Of a DNA stretch of 40,526 nt, positions 10,156 to 22,309 are shown in pieces (position 1 is the first letter of the stretch; every line of letters begins with the position of its first letter). A program made the translations under genes and the position numbers. Source of the DNA: Caulobacteraceae bacterium (GTDB lineage Bacteria; Pseudomonadota; Alphaproteobacteria; Caulobacterales; Caulobacteraceae); contig DAIDGR010000018.1 of NCBI GenBank assembly GCA_027452265.1, forward strand, positions 1-40,526, written 5' to 3'. The notes beneath the pieces were generated by a model. The model ran no database searches, had not been told where the DNA came from, and saw only the letters and a list, made by a program, of their open reading frames with translations.

Positions 10156-11691
10156 ATGGACATTCGCGCTGCTGAAATCACCGACATCCTGAAGTCGCAG
10201 ATCGCCAATTTCGGCGTGGAGGCGGATGTCTCGGACGTGGGTCAGGTGCTGAGCGTGGGCGACGGCATCGCCCGCGTCTACGGTCTGGATCAGGTTCAGG
10301 CCGGAGAGATGGTCGAGTTCCCCTCGGCCGGGGTCAAGGGCATGGCCCTGAACCTCGAACGCGACAATGTCGGGGTGGTGATCTTCGGCTCCGACGCCGA
10401 AATCGCCGAGGGCGACGAAGTGCGTCGTCTGGGCGAAATCGTGGACGTGCCGGTGGGTCGGGGCCTTCTCGGCCGGGTGGTCAATCCGCTGGGCGAGCCG
10501 ATCGATGGCAAGGGCCCGATCGTCGATGTCGCGGAGCGTCGCCGCGTGGACGTCAAGGCCCCGGGGATCATTCCGCGCAAGAGCGTGCACGAGCCCGTTC
10601 AGACCGGCCTGAAGATCGTCGACTCCCTGGTGCCGATCGGACGCGGCCAGCGCGAACTGATCATCGGCGACCGTCAGACCGGCAAGACCGCCGTGGCGAT
10701 CGACGCCATCCTCAACCAGAAGCAGGTCAATGCCGGCGACGACGAGTCGCGTAAGCTGTACTGCATCTATGTGGCGATCGGTCAGAAGCGCTCCACCGTG
10801 GCGCAGATCGTCAAGAACCTCGAGGAGCGCGGCGCCCTCGACTACACCATCGTTGTCAGCGCCACGGCGTCCGAGCCGGCCCCGCTGCAGTTCCTGGCCC
10901 CGTTTGCCGGCTGCGCCATGGGTGAGTGGTTCCGTGACAACGGCATGCACGCCCTGATCATCTATGACGACCTGTCCAAGCAGGCCGTGGCCTACCGCCA
11001 GATGAGCCTCCTGCTTCGCCGTCCGCCGGGCCGCGAAGCCTATCCGGGCGACGTCTTCTATCTGCACTCGCGCCTGCTCGAGCGCGCGGCCAAGATGAAT
11101 GACGAGTTCGGCGCGGGTTCGCTCACCGCCCTGCCCATCATCGAAACCCAGGCCAACGACGTGTCGGCCTATATCCCGACAAATGTGATCTCGATCACCG
11201 ACGGCCAGATTTTCCTTGAGACCGACCTCTTCTACCAGGGTATCCGCCCGGCCATGAACGTCGGGGTGTCGGTGTCGCGGGTCGGCTCTTCGGCCCAGAT
11301 CAAGGCGATGAAGACCGCCGTCGGTCCGCTCAAGGGCGAGCTCGCCCAGTATCGCGAGATGGCCGCCTTCGCCAAATTCGGCTCGGACCTCGACATCTCC
11401 ACCCAGCGCCTCCTGGCCCGGGGCGAGCGGCTGACCGAACTCCTCAAGCAGCCGCAATATGCGCCGCTGCAGGCGGAAGAGCAGGTCTGCGTCCTCTATG
11501 CCGGCACCCGCGGCTATCTCGACCGGATCCCCACGAGCAAGGTGCAGGATTTCCAGGCCGAGCTTCTCAGCCGCCTGCGCGGCGGGGTGGGCGGCATTCT
11601 GGAGACGGTCCGCACCACCCAGGCGCTCTCGGCCGACACCGAGGCCAAGCTCAACGAACTGCTCGAGGCCGTGGCCTCCAGCTTCGCCTGA
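10156..11691 (+). CDS. atpA: ATP synthase F1 subunit alpha
   Basis: Non-catalytic nucleotide-binding subunit of the alpha3beta3 head. It is 511 residues, the standard length. The P-loop GDRQTGKT is at residues 171-178 (K177, T178). The N-terminal beta-barrel contains [14 protein letters not shown], and the conserved [38 protein letters not shown] follows near residue 375. The C-terminal helical bundle is intact. The start [16 protein letters not shown] fits the family. It is followed by atpG after 37 bases. Confidence 0.98.
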   Translation: MDIRAAEITDILKSQIANFGVEADVSDVGQVLSVGDGIARVYGLDQVQAGEMVEFPSAGVKGMALNLERDNVGVVIFGSDAEIAEGDEVRRLGEIVDVPVGRGLLGRVVNPLGEPIDGKGPIVDVAERRRVDVKAPGIIPRKSVHEPVQTGLKIVDSLVPIGRGQRELIIGDRQTGKTAVAIDAILNQKQVNAGDDESRKLYCIYVAIGQKRSTVAQIVKNLEERGALDYTIVVSATASEPAPLQFLAPFAGCAMGEWFRDNGMHALIIYDDLSKQAVAYRQMSLLLRRPPGREAYPGDVFYLHSRLLERAAKMNDEFGAGSLTALPIIETQANDVSAYIPTNVISITDGQIFLETDLFYQGIRPAMNVGVSVSRVGSSAQIKAMKTAVGPLKGELAQYREMAAFAKFGSDLDISTQRLLARGERLTELLKQPQYAPLQAEEQVCVLYAGTRGYLDRIPTSKVQDFQAELLSRLRGGVGGILETVRTTQALSADTEAKLNELLEAVASSFA

Positions 11692-11728
11692 TCCCCTTCC
11701 TCTGACGAGACGAGCGCCCTAGCCGAAC

Positions 11729-12601
11729 ATGGCCAGCCTCAAGGAACTCCGCAGCCGGATCTCCAGCGTCGCCGCGACGCAGAAGATCACCCGCGCGTTG
11801 CAAATGGTCGCGGTTTCCAAATTCCGCCGCGCCCGCGAGGCGGCGGAGAACGCGCGGCCCTATGCCGAGCGCATGGCCGCCGTGATCGCCAATCTCGCCG
11901 CCGGCGTCAGCGGGCCGGGCGCTCCGGCCATGCTGGTGGGCACCGGATCGACCCGGCGCGAACTGGTGGTGGTGGCGACAGCCGATCGCGGCCTCGCCGG
12001 CGGCTTCAACGGAGCCATTGTCCGGGCCGCGCGCGAGCACATCTCCGCGCGCATCGCCGAGGGGCGCGAGGTCAGCCTGATCACCATCGGACGCAAGGCG
12101 CGCGACCAGCTTCGCCGCCAGTTCGGCGACCGGCTTCTGGCCTCCATTGAGGCTGGGACCAATCCGACCTTCGAAAAGGCCCAGGAAGCCGCGGCCCTGA
12201 TCATGGAGCGTTTTGACGCCGGCCAGGCCGATGTCGTGACCCTGATCTTCAGCCGCTTTGTCTCCACGGTCAGCCAGAAGCCGACCCTGCGCCAGCTTAT
12301 CCCGGCCGAGGTCGAGACCGGCAGCGGCAGGATCGACCTCAAGGGCGCGGCCTACGAGTACGAGCCGGAAGAGACAGCGATCCTGGAAACCCTGCTGCCG
12401 CGCAATCTGACGACCCAGATCCTGGCGGCGCTGATGGAGAATCAGGCGGGCTTCTTCGCCTCGCAGATGGCCGCCATGGACAACGCCACGCGCAATGCCG
12501 GCGAGATGATCGCCCGCCTCACCCTGATCAAGAACCGCACCCGTCAGGCGCAAATCACCAAGGAGTTGATCGAGATCATCTCCGGCGCTGAAGCGCTCTG
12601 A
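11729..12601 (+). CDS. atpG: ATP synthase F1 subunit gamma
   Basis: Central rotor shaft of the F1 motor. The 290 residues begin with the classical N-terminal coiled-coil helix [21 protein letters not shown] and end with the C-terminal helix containing [12 protein letters not shown] and [20 protein letters not shown]. These pair inside the alpha3beta3 hexamer. The Rossmann-like middle domain ([17 protein letters not shown]) is normal. The start codon is ATG, and the gene lies 37 bases after atpA and 33 before atpD in the same operon. Confidence 0.98.
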   Translation: MASLKELRSRISSVAATQKITRALQMVAVSKFRRAREAAENARPYAERMAAVIANLAAGVSGPGAPAMLVGTGSTRRELVVVATADRGLAGGFNGAIVRAAREHISARIAEGREVSLITIGRKARDQLRRQFGDRLLASIEAGTNPTFEKAQEAAALIMERFDAGQADVVTLIFSRFVSTVSQKPTLRQLIPAEVETGSGRIDLKGAAYEYEPEETAILETLLPRNLTTQILAALMENQAGFFASQMAAMDNATRNAGEMIARLTLIKNRTRQAQITKELIEIISGAEAL

Positions 12602-12610
12602 CTGACCTGA

Positions 12611-14248
<1,638 letters not shown>

Positions 14249-14249
14249 G

Positions 14250-14525
14250 GTGGCTGAGAAGCTGCACTTCTCGCTGGTCTCGCCCGAACGCGAGCTGTTC
14301 GTGGGCGAAGTCCATCAGGTGGACGCGCCCGGCGCGGAGGGCGACTTCGGCGTCCTGGCGGGCCACGCGCCCTTCATGACCACGCTGAAGGAGGGCTGGG
14401 TCAAGGTCCATCTCGACGGTGGCGCGACGCGAGTCTTCGACGTCCGTGGCGGCTTTGCCGACGTGACGCCTGCGGGCCTGACGATCCTGGCGGAATCCGC
14501 GCAGGAGGTTGTCGCCGAGGGCTGA
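14250..14525 (+). CDS. atpC: ATP synthase F1 subunit epsilon, short form
   Basis: A 91-residue subunit of the central stalk starting at GTG 14250, one base after the atpD stop (TGAGGTG), so it is probably translationally coupled. It contains only the N-terminal beta-sandwich (LHFSLVSPERELFVGEVHQVD, GDFGVLAGHAPFMTTLKEGWVKV, DVRGGFADVTPAGLTILAESA). It stops where the E. coli protein (about 138 residues) would enter its two C-terminal inhibitory helices. In Alphaproteobacteria a separate zeta subunit takes over inhibition of F1, which fits a missing epsilon C terminus; no zeta gene is in the window. It ends the operon. The following 100 bases show no strong terminator. Confidence 0.93.
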   Translation: MAEKLHFSLVSPERELFVGEVHQVDAPGAEGDFGVLAGHAPFMTTLKEGWVKVHLDGGATRVFDVRGGFADVTPAGLTILAESAQEVVAEG

Positions 14526-14625
14526 TCGCGTGGCCTGGACCACGTGGGGGATTGACCGAACAGCGGGAATTGGCGTCGCCTTTGACGTTAACTCCCCGAT
14601 CGAACTGTGAATGAGGGAACACGCC

Positions 14626-15306
14626 ATGCGTCTCGCCATTGCCGCTCTGATCGGCGCCACCAGCCTCGCGCCGCTGGCTCTGGCCCAGACGCCTCCGCCC
14701 GCGACCCAGCCCCAGCCTCAAGCCGCAGCGCCCGCGCCCATGGCGGCGCCAGCCGCAACTCCGGCGGCCATGCCGGCCGCGGCGCCTGCACCGGAAGCCG
14801 CTCCGGCCCCCGCTCCGCCGCCTCCGCCCGCGCCGCCCACCGATCCCACCGCCATCGCGCTGTTGGACACCCTTGAGAAGGTCTGCATCCCGGCGGTCGA
14901 TGGCGGCAATGCGGGCGCCCTCGCCAAGACCATGGGCTTCCGCAAGTCGGGGGATAACTGGGTCTATAAGCGTCCCGGCTATCAGTTCACCTTGCTGGCG
15001 GCCGGGTCGAACCCGCACACCTGTCAGGTCGAATTGCTGCATCCGATCGACCAGGCCGAGCCGGCCAAGACGCTGATCGTGGCCCTGCACAACTGGGCCG
15101 TCTTCGGCCACGGCTGGTCGCTTGACCGCAACGACAAGCACACCACCGATGGCGAGGAGTTCATCACCCGGTCCTGGGTGCACGACGCCGATGGTCAGCA
15201 TCGCGCCCTGGTCCTGACGACCATTCGCAACGCGCCGGACGTTCCCGCCGGACACAATGCCGACACCTCGGAGCTGTTCTACAGCGCCACGCCGACCGGG
15301 CGCTGA
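14626..15306 (+). CDS. Secreted protein with Pro/Ala-rich linker, unknown function
   Basis: A 226-residue protein. The start is ATG 14626, with GAGGGA 7 bases upstream; the in-frame ATG at 14611 would place charged residues before the signal peptide and is less likely. Residues 1-20 (MRLAIAALIGATSLAPLALA) are a signal peptide with cleavage after ALA. Residues 21-75 are a Pro/Ala/Gln linker, which suggests the protein spans the peptidoglycan or tethers a domain. The C-terminal 150-residue globular domain has two Cys (VCIPAV and HTCQVEL), which may form a disulfide, and a WSLDRND...WVHDADG segment. I do not recognise the family. It is followed after 25 bases by a small membrane protein on the same strand, so the two may be cotranscribed. 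Confidence 0.75.
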   Translation: MRLAIAALIGATSLAPLALAQTPPPATQPQPQAAAPAPMAAPAATPAAMPAAAPAPEAAPAPAPPPPPAPPTDPTAIALLDTLEKVCIPAVDGGNAGALAKTMGFRKSGDNWVYKRPGYQFTLLAAGSNPHTCQVELLHPIDQAEPAKTLIVALHNWAVFGHGWSLDRNDKHTTDGEEFITRSWVHDADGQHRALVLTTIRNAPDVPAGHNADTSELFYSATPTGR

Positions 15307-15331
15307 TCGAGGGCGGTCCCGGCGAGACGCC

Positions 15332-15580
15332 ATGTCGGCTTCTGACCTCGCAGGTCTCCTGGGGGTCGTGCTGATCCTGGTCGCCTACGCTCTGGTGCAG
15401 CTCAGACGCCTGGACGCCACCAGCCTTGGCGGATCGGCGATGAATTTCGCCGGATCGACCCTGATCCTTCTGTCTCTGGTCAGGACGTTCAACCTGTCGG
15501 CTTTCATCGTCGAGGCGGCCTGGGCGCTGATCGCCCTTTACGGCGTCGTCAGGCGCCTGCGCGAGCGGTCCGGCAAATAG
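15332..15580 (+). CDS. CBU_0592-like small membrane protein
   Basis: An 82-residue protein with three hydrophobic segments (about residues 4-22, 33-50 and 55-75). The sequence SLGGSAMNFAGSTLILLSLVRTFNLSAFIVEAAWALIALYG matches the small CBU_0592 family of integral membrane proteins, whose function is unknown. The true start is ATG 15332; the longer open frame upstream encodes an unrelated Arg-rich stretch overlapping the preceding gene. It ends 3 bases from the convergent hydrolase gene, so transcripts from both sides must overlap or stop within coding sequence. Confidence 0.75.
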   Translation: MSASDLAGLLGVVLILVAYALVQLRRLDATSLGGSAMNFAGSTLILLSLVRTFNLSAFIVEAAWALIALYGVVRRLRERSGK

Positions 15581-15583
15581 GGG

Positions 15584-16348
15584 TCAAGCCGCGACGCCAA
15601 CCTCGCGCGCGGCGATCCAGGTCAGACACCGCTGGGCCAAGGCGTCCCATCCCGGCTCGCCGATCATCCAGTGGCCCAGCCCCGCCATGGTCTCGAACTC
15701 GCCGCCAAGTCGCACCGTGGTGGCGCGCACCGTGCCGGGAGGATGCAGGGGGTCGACCCCGCCGGCGACGCCCAGAACCGGGGCGCGGATGCGGGCCGGC
15801 GAGACGGTCGTCGTGGCCATGGGGTCGAGCCACCAGTTGAGGGCTTCGAACAGGGCCCGCCCGCTCTCCGGGCATAGCCTCGCCGCCGCCGCGCGGCGTT
15901 GTTCCGGGGCCAGACGGTCAAGCAGGTGGGCCCGGGCCATGGCGCGGTCGGGCGATACGGCCTGCATCCAATAGGGTCCAAGGGCATAGAGGCTGAACGC
16001 CGCGCCGGCCTCCTCGAGGCTGGATCCCATGACGCCCCAGGGAGCGGACGGCGCGAGCAGAATCAGGCCTTTAAGCGCCAGGTCCTGCGCCGCCATCTGC
16101 GCCGCGAGCCCGCCCAGCGAGTGGCCGATCAAGATCGGCGGCGCCGCCATCGCCGCAACGGTCTCACGAACCGCCCGGGCGTAATCCGCCATGGAGAGCC
16201 CCGCGACCGCCTCGTCCCCACGGCCCGGCAGATCGGGCGCGACGACGCTGTGGCCCGCGGCCTCGAACGGGGCGCGAAAGGCGTCGAACACCCAGCCGCC
16301 GCAGAAGGCGCCATGCACCATGACGATGGGCGAGCGAGGCGACGTCAT
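15584..16348 (-). CDS. Alpha/beta-fold hydrolase
   Basis: A 254-residue cytoplasmic hydrolase of the AB-hydrolase-1/6 type. The oxyanion segment is VHGAFCGGWVF and the nucleophile elbow is GHSLGG with S77. The acid is probably the Asp in GGVDPLHPPG, and the catalytic His is H226 in AGLGHWMIGEP. A cap domain lies between about residues 105 and 180. This family includes esterases, lactonases and C-C bond hydrolases, and no substrate can be named. ATG 16348 follows a short intergenic space after rppH. It is not tightly linked to its neighbours. Confidence 0.85.
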   Translation of the reverse strand: MTSPRSPIVMVHGAFCGGWVFDAFRAPFEAAGHSVVAPDLPGRGDEAVAGLSMADYARAVRETVAAMAAPPILIGHSLGGLAAQMAAQDLALKGLILLAPSAPWGVMGSSLEEAGAAFSLYALGPYWMQAVSPDRAMARAHLLDRLAPEQRRAAAARLCPESGRALFEALNWWLDPMATTTVSPARIRAPVLGVAGGVDPLHPPGTVRATTVRLGGEFETMAGLGHWMIGEPGWDALAQRCLTWIAAREVGVAA

Positions 16349-16393
16349 GCCGTGTTCATGTCCCCCTTGCGGGGATCATTCCCCGATCATCGC

Positions 16394-16906
16394 TCAGCCG
16401 ACGGCCCCAGAGAGCTTGCGAATCTCCGGTCCGAGCTCAGCCAGCATGGTCTGATAGGCGCCCAATTTGAAGGCCACGACGAGCTGCGGCGCCTCATCGG
16501 CCGTCACCCAGCGCCAGGCCTCGAACTCGGGCGGATGATGCGCGGTGATGTCGATCTCCGAGTCCGACCCGTCGAAGCGGAACAGGAACCAGATCTGCTT
16601 CTGTCCGATCCAGCGCTTCAGGCCGCGTCGGCCATGGCCCGGCGGGAACTCGTAGCAGATCCAGTCGGCGGTGCGGGCCAGAAGCGTCACCGAATGGGCG
16701 CCGGTCTCCTCCTTGAGTTCGCGCCGCGCCGCCGCGTCCAGCGACTCGCCGCGATCGACCCCCCCTTGCGGAAACTGCCAGCTACGCGGTCCCTGCGCCC
16801 CCGCCCGACGGCCGAGCCAGACCTGACCGTCGGGCCGCGCCAGGACGATGCCGACATTGGGCCTGTAGCGGTCGAGCGCGCGCTCGGTTGCAGCCTTCGC
16901 GGTCAG
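16394..16906 (-). CDS. rppH: RNA pyrophosphohydrolase (Nudix), apparent CTG start
   Basis: Removes pyrophosphate from the 5' end of triphosphorylated mRNA and so triggers decay. The Nudix box GX5EX7REX2EEXGU is perfect at residues 48-70 (GGVDRGE...RRELKEETGA). The family N terminus YRPNVGIVL is present at residues 14-22, and the W and Q of SWQFPQGG are conserved. The reading frame runs from a TGA in the 3' end of ctpA and contains no ATG, GTG or TTG before the Nudix box; the first GTG (16690) lies behind it. CTG 16906-16904 gives LTAKAATERALDRYRPNVG, a normal family start. It has GGCGAGG about 5 bases upstream and lies 16 bases after the ctpA stop. A sequence error is possible but no shift is needed to read the protein. 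It is the last gene of the ctpA end of the block. Confidence 0.85.
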   Translation of the reverse strand: MTAKAATERALDRYRPNVGIVLARPDGQVWLGRRAGAQGPRSWQFPQGGVDRGESLDAAARRELKEETGAHSVTLLARTADWICYEFPPGHGRRGLKRWIGQKQIWFLFRFDGSDSEIDITAHHPPEFEAWRWVTADEAPQLVVAFKLGAYQTMLAELGPEIRKLSGAVG

Positions 16907-16922
16907 CCGGGCCTCGCCAGGT

Positions 16923-18338
16923 TCAGTTGGGTTTGGGCGACGGCGCGGCGACCGGCGAACCCGGCTTCACCTCCGCGCCATGGATGCCGTGCAGGGCCGC
17001 GGCCGCGGCGAAGGTCGCCTTGGGCTTCTCCATTTTCGGCGTCGCCTCCACCGAACCATATTTCAGGACATCCAGGGCTCGGGTCAGCTGGAAGTCACCC
17101 TTCTTCTCGTCAAACGTCTTGGGCGGCTCTTCGGCGGGCTCATGCGGGGCGATCCGGGTCTTGCCGTCGTCGGCGCTCAACGCGTTGCTGAAGCTGGCCT
17201 CGCTGAACTGGAAGGCTTCGTCGGCGACCTCCTGGGCCTGCACCCGGGTTTCCGCCACCTCCAGGTCCGGGACGATTCCGGTCTTCTGGATCGAACGTCC
17301 TGAGGGCGTGTAGTAGCGCGCCGTGGTCAGCTTGACGGCGCCGTCGAGGCCGCCGCGCAGGGGCACCACGGTCTGAACCGACCCCTTGCCGAAGCTGGTC
17401 AGTCCCACCAGGGCGGCACGATGACGGTCCTGCAGAGCGCCCGCGACGATCTCCGCCGCCGAGGCGGTGCCGCCGTTGATCAAGACCACCATCGGAAGAT
17501 CGAACTTCGGTCCGCTCGTGGCGTTGAACCGCTCAATGCTCTTGGCGTCCCGGCCCCGCTGCGAGACCACCTCGCCGCCGTTGAGGAAGATGTTGGCCAC
17601 GCCCACAGCCTGGTCGAGGAGACCGCCTGGGTTGCTGCGCAGGTCGAACACCAGGCCCTTCATGTCCGGATGGGCCGTGCGCAGGGCGGTGATCGCGGCG
17701 CGTGTCTCTTCGGTGGCCTTCTCGTTGAAACTGGACAGGCGCACATAGCCATAGTCACCCTCCATGCGGGAGGTGACGGATTTGGGCGTGATCTCCTCGC
17801 GCACCAGTTTGACGTCGAAGGGATCCTGCTTTTCGCGGGCGATGGTCAGAGTCACGGACTCGCCGATCTTGCCGCGCATCTCCTTGACGGCGTCGTTGAC
17901 GCTCATGCCAAGGATGGTCTTTCCGTTCACGGCGGTGATGAAATCGCCAGGCTTGATGCCCGCCCGGGCGGCCGGCGTTCCATCGATCGGCGAGATCACC
18001 TTGACCACCCCGTCCTCGGAGGTGATCTCGATGCCCAGGCCGCCATATTCGCCCCGGGTCTCGTCCTGCATCTGATTGTAGTCTTCGGCGGTGAGATAGT
18101 CGGAATGCGGGTCGAGGGAGGTCAGCATCCCCTTCATCGCGTTCTGGATCAGGGTCTTGTTGTCCACCGGCGTGACATACTGATGGTCGACCTCGTCCAG
18201 GACGTTCCCGAACAGCTCCAGCATATGATAGGTCTCAGCATGGGGCTCGGGCGTCGCCGCTGCCTGCTGGCTGATATAGGCCATGGCCCCCGCGCCAAGC
18301 AGGAAGGCCGAACCGGCGATCAGCATATATTTCTTCAT
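16923..18338 (-). CDS. ctpA: Carboxy-terminal processing protease (S41)
   Basis: A periplasmic serine protease that trims or degrades envelope proteins. The 471 residues begin with a signal peptide or anchor (MKKYMLIAGSAFLLGAGAMA). A PDZ domain follows at about 95-180 (GGLGIEI, AGIKPGDFITAVNGK). The catalytic domain has S293 in NGGTASAAEI and K318 in TSFGKGSVQT, the Ser-Lys dyad of the family. The C-terminal tail is Pro/Ala-rich. ATG 18338 is preferred to the in-frame ATG at 18380, which would put an Arg-rich stretch before the signal sequence. In many Alphaproteobacteria an envC-type murein hydrolase activator sits between rlmH and ctpA; here the 121-bp gap is empty. rppH follows 16 bases after the stop. 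Confidence 0.95.
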   Translation of the reverse strand: MKKYMLIAGSAFLLGAGAMAYISQQAAATPEPHAETYHMLELFGNVLDEVDHQYVTPVDNKTLIQNAMKGMLTSLDPHSDYLTAEDYNQMQDETRGEYGGLGIEITSEDGVVKVISPIDGTPAARAGIKPGDFITAVNGKTILGMSVNDAVKEMRGKIGESVTLTIAREKQDPFDVKLVREEITPKSVTSRMEGDYGYVRLSSFNEKATEETRAAITALRTAHPDMKGLVFDLRSNPGGLLDQAVGVANIFLNGGEVVSQRGRDAKSIERFNATSGPKFDLPMVVLINGGTASAAEIVAGALQDRHRAALVGLTSFGKGSVQTVVPLRGGLDGAVKLTTARYYTPSGRSIQKTGIVPDLEVAETRVQAQEVADEAFQFSEASFSNALSADDGKTRIAPHEPAEEPPKTFDEKKGDFQLTRALDVLKYGSVEATPKMEKPKATFAAAAALHGIHGAEVKPGSPVAAPSPKPN

Positions 18339-18459
18339 CGAGTCCGTTCTTGCCCGTGCGACGCGCCGAAATTGCGGCAAGGCCGCTGGTCAGGGGCGAA
18401 CATCCTACATCCGCGCGCCGCTGAACAGGGCTTAAGACCGCTCTCCGGGACGTCCACGC

Positions 18460-18930
18460 TCAGTCCCGGTGATAGGGAAGGCCGGCGATCAGGGTGGTGG
18501 CGCGATAGATCTGCTCAGCCAGCATGGCCCGCACCAGACCATGGGGCCAGGTCTGGGCCCCGAAGGCCAGACGCATCTGCGCCGCCTCGCGCAGGCTGGG
18601 ATCATGACCGTCGGCGCCGCCGACGGCAAACAAGATTCGGCGATGGCCGCCATCGCGCCAGCCCGTGAGGCGATCGGCAAGGGCGCGGGAGGACAGGTTT
18701 TCGCCGCGCTCGTCGCAGGCAATCAGGAGGTCGCCGTTGCGCCTCGCCAGAATCGCCTCCGACTCGGACGCCCGATCGGGCTTGCGACCCTCCACCTCGA
18801 CAAGCTCGACGGGCCCCAGGCCGAGGGCGCGCCCTGTGCGGGTGGCGCGGGCGACCCAGTCGAGGGCCAGCTTCGCCTCCGGCGCCGCGCCAAGGCGGCC
18901 GACGCAGACGAGGTCGATGCGAAGGCTCAG
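18460..18930 (-). CDS. rlmH: 23S rRNA pseudouridine-1915 N3-methyltransferase, apparent CTG start
   Basis: A SPOUT-class enzyme that methylates pseudouridine 1915 in 23S rRNA on assembled 70S ribosomes, using SAM. The knotted SAM site is seen in ILFAVGGADGHDP, and the C terminus LAEQIYRATTLIAGLPYHRD ends with the expected YHR(E/D). The full family length of 155-156 residues is reached only by starting at CTG 18930-18928, which gives LSLRIDLVCVGRLGAAPE, a standard RlmH N terminus. No ATG, GTG or TTG occurs in frame between the preceding stop and this region. The first GTG (18795) would delete the first 45 residues. The CTG overlaps the rsfS stop as CTGA, a four-base coupling geometry like the other junctions of this block. 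Confidence 0.88.
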   Translation of the reverse strand: MSLRIDLVCVGRLGAAPEAKLALDWVARATRTGRALGLGPVELVEVEGRKPDRASESEAILARRNGDLLIACDERGENLSSRALADRLTGWRDGGHRRILFAVGGADGHDPSLREAAQMRLAFGAQTWPHGLVRAMLAEQIYRATTLIAGLPYHRD

Positions 18931-19253
18931 GAGAGGACCTGACCGCGATGGCGCGAGTCCACCGACCAGATCTTCTCAATATTGTAGAAACTGCGCACTT
19001 CCGGCCGGAACAGGTGGATGATCACGTCGCCGGCGTCGATCAGCACCCAGTCACATCCCGGCAGCCCCTCGATCCGGGCGCGGCCATGGCCTGCCTCCTT
19101 CAGGGCGCGGGACAGATGGTCGGCCATCGCCCCCACGTGCCGCTGAGACCGCCCCGAGGCGATGATCAGAGCATCGGCGATCGAGCTCTGGCCGGTCAGG
19201 TTGATTAGGAGGATATCCTGCGCCTTCTCATCCTCGAGACGGGCCAGGAGCAT
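18927..19253 (-). CDS. rsfS: Ribosomal silencing factor RsfS
   Basis: Binds ribosomal protein L14 on the 50S subunit and blocks joining with 30S, reducing translation in stationary phase or starvation. The 108 residues from ATG 19253 contain the hallmarks DALIIASGRSQRHVGAMADHL and WVLIDAGDVIIHLFRPEVRSFY. The frame stays open upstream to a TGA just before 19334 and includes PLEA directly before the ATG, a sequence found in longer alphaproteobacterial members. A CTG at 19334, 9 bases behind AAGG, would give a 135-residue protein. No ATG, GTG or TTG exists in that extension, so I give the ATG but consider the longer form quite possible. It lies downstream of nadD and overlaps rlmH by four bases. 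Confidence 0.9.
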   Translation of the reverse strand: MLLARLEDEKAQDILLINLTGQSSIADALIIASGRSQRHVGAMADHLSRALKEAGHGRARIEGLPGCDWVLIDAGDVIIHLFRPEVRSFYNIEKIWSVDSRHRGQVLS

Positions 19254-19392
19254 GGCCTCGAGGGGTGTCCGTGGCTGGGCGCTCTCGGGCGGGACGACGT
19301 CGGCGGGTGCGTCAGGAGACGAATTGGACGGCAGGGGAAGTCACCTTGAAGGAATTGGAATGCCCCCAGACTAGCACGTCGCGGCCCCGGGT

Positions 19393-20063
19393 TCAGGCGC
19401 CAATTTCAGGCCGTCGGCGGCGCAGAGCCGTCGAGGAGATGCGGTGCAGAGGCGCGGGGATATAGAGCCAGGCGGGCGGCCGGGCTCGCGCCAGGGCGGC
19501 GGCCTGATCGAGAGGGCGGCGGGCGAACGCGAAACGCCGCGCCATGGGCGAGACCCGGCTCGAAATCATGGCGCCATCACGAGAGACCACGGCGATGGGA
19601 ATCTCCCGCGCCAGATCCTGCCAGCCGTTCCAGCGGTGAAAGGTCTCCAGGCTGTCGGCGCCCATGATCCAGACAAAGGCGACCGCGGGAAACCGGGCCT
19701 TGAGCCAGCGGATGAGATCAAGGGTGTAGGCCGAGTTGAGGCGCGCCTCCAGGCCGCTGGCGGTCCCAGAAGCGCCCCGAAGGGCGGCGCGGACCTTGGC
19801 CAGGCGAATCGCCAGGTCCTCCGGCCGGGACCCGGCCCTGACCTTGAGCGGGTTGGCGGGACTGACCAGCCAGACCAGCCGGTCGAGCCGCAGGCGCCGC
19901 AACGCCTCCTGGGCGACATGGCTGTGGCCCTCATGCAGGGGATCGAACGACCCCCCATAGAGACCGACCCGAAGACCGGGCGCGAGCCTCAACCCGTCCC
20001 GCAACGCGGCGGGCCGGCCGGCGGCGGCGCGGCGGCGCGCGTGAGCGGAGCGCAGGCCCTCAC

Positions 20064-20067
<4 letters not shown>
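19393..20067 (-). CDS. nadD: Nicotinate-nucleotide adenylyltransferase
   Basis: Makes nicotinic acid adenine dinucleotide from NaMN and ATP, the penultimate step of NAD synthesis. The 224-residue product has the nucleotidyltransferase signature [11 protein letters not shown] (residues 38-48) and the ISSTALR motif (210-216), both of which bind [20 protein letters not shown] is also typical. An Arg/Ala-rich stretch of 30 residues precedes the core. GTG 20067 overlaps the proB stop as GTGA. In Rhizobiales proA normally separates proB and nadD; it is absent here. A gap of 58 to 139 bases, depending on the rsfS start, follows. Confidence 0.95.
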
Positions 20068-22255
<2,188 letters not shown>

Positions 22256-22309
22256 TCAAAAAGCGAGATGAGGCCATCGAGCGGGAGCCGAACAGGCCCT
22301 GAAGAGCCC

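Noticed and set aside
9571-11457. 628-codon open frame antisense to atpH and atpA
   Set aside because: It mirrors two highly conserved genes. Its composition (Gly, His, Asp, Leu-rich) is typical of shadow frames.
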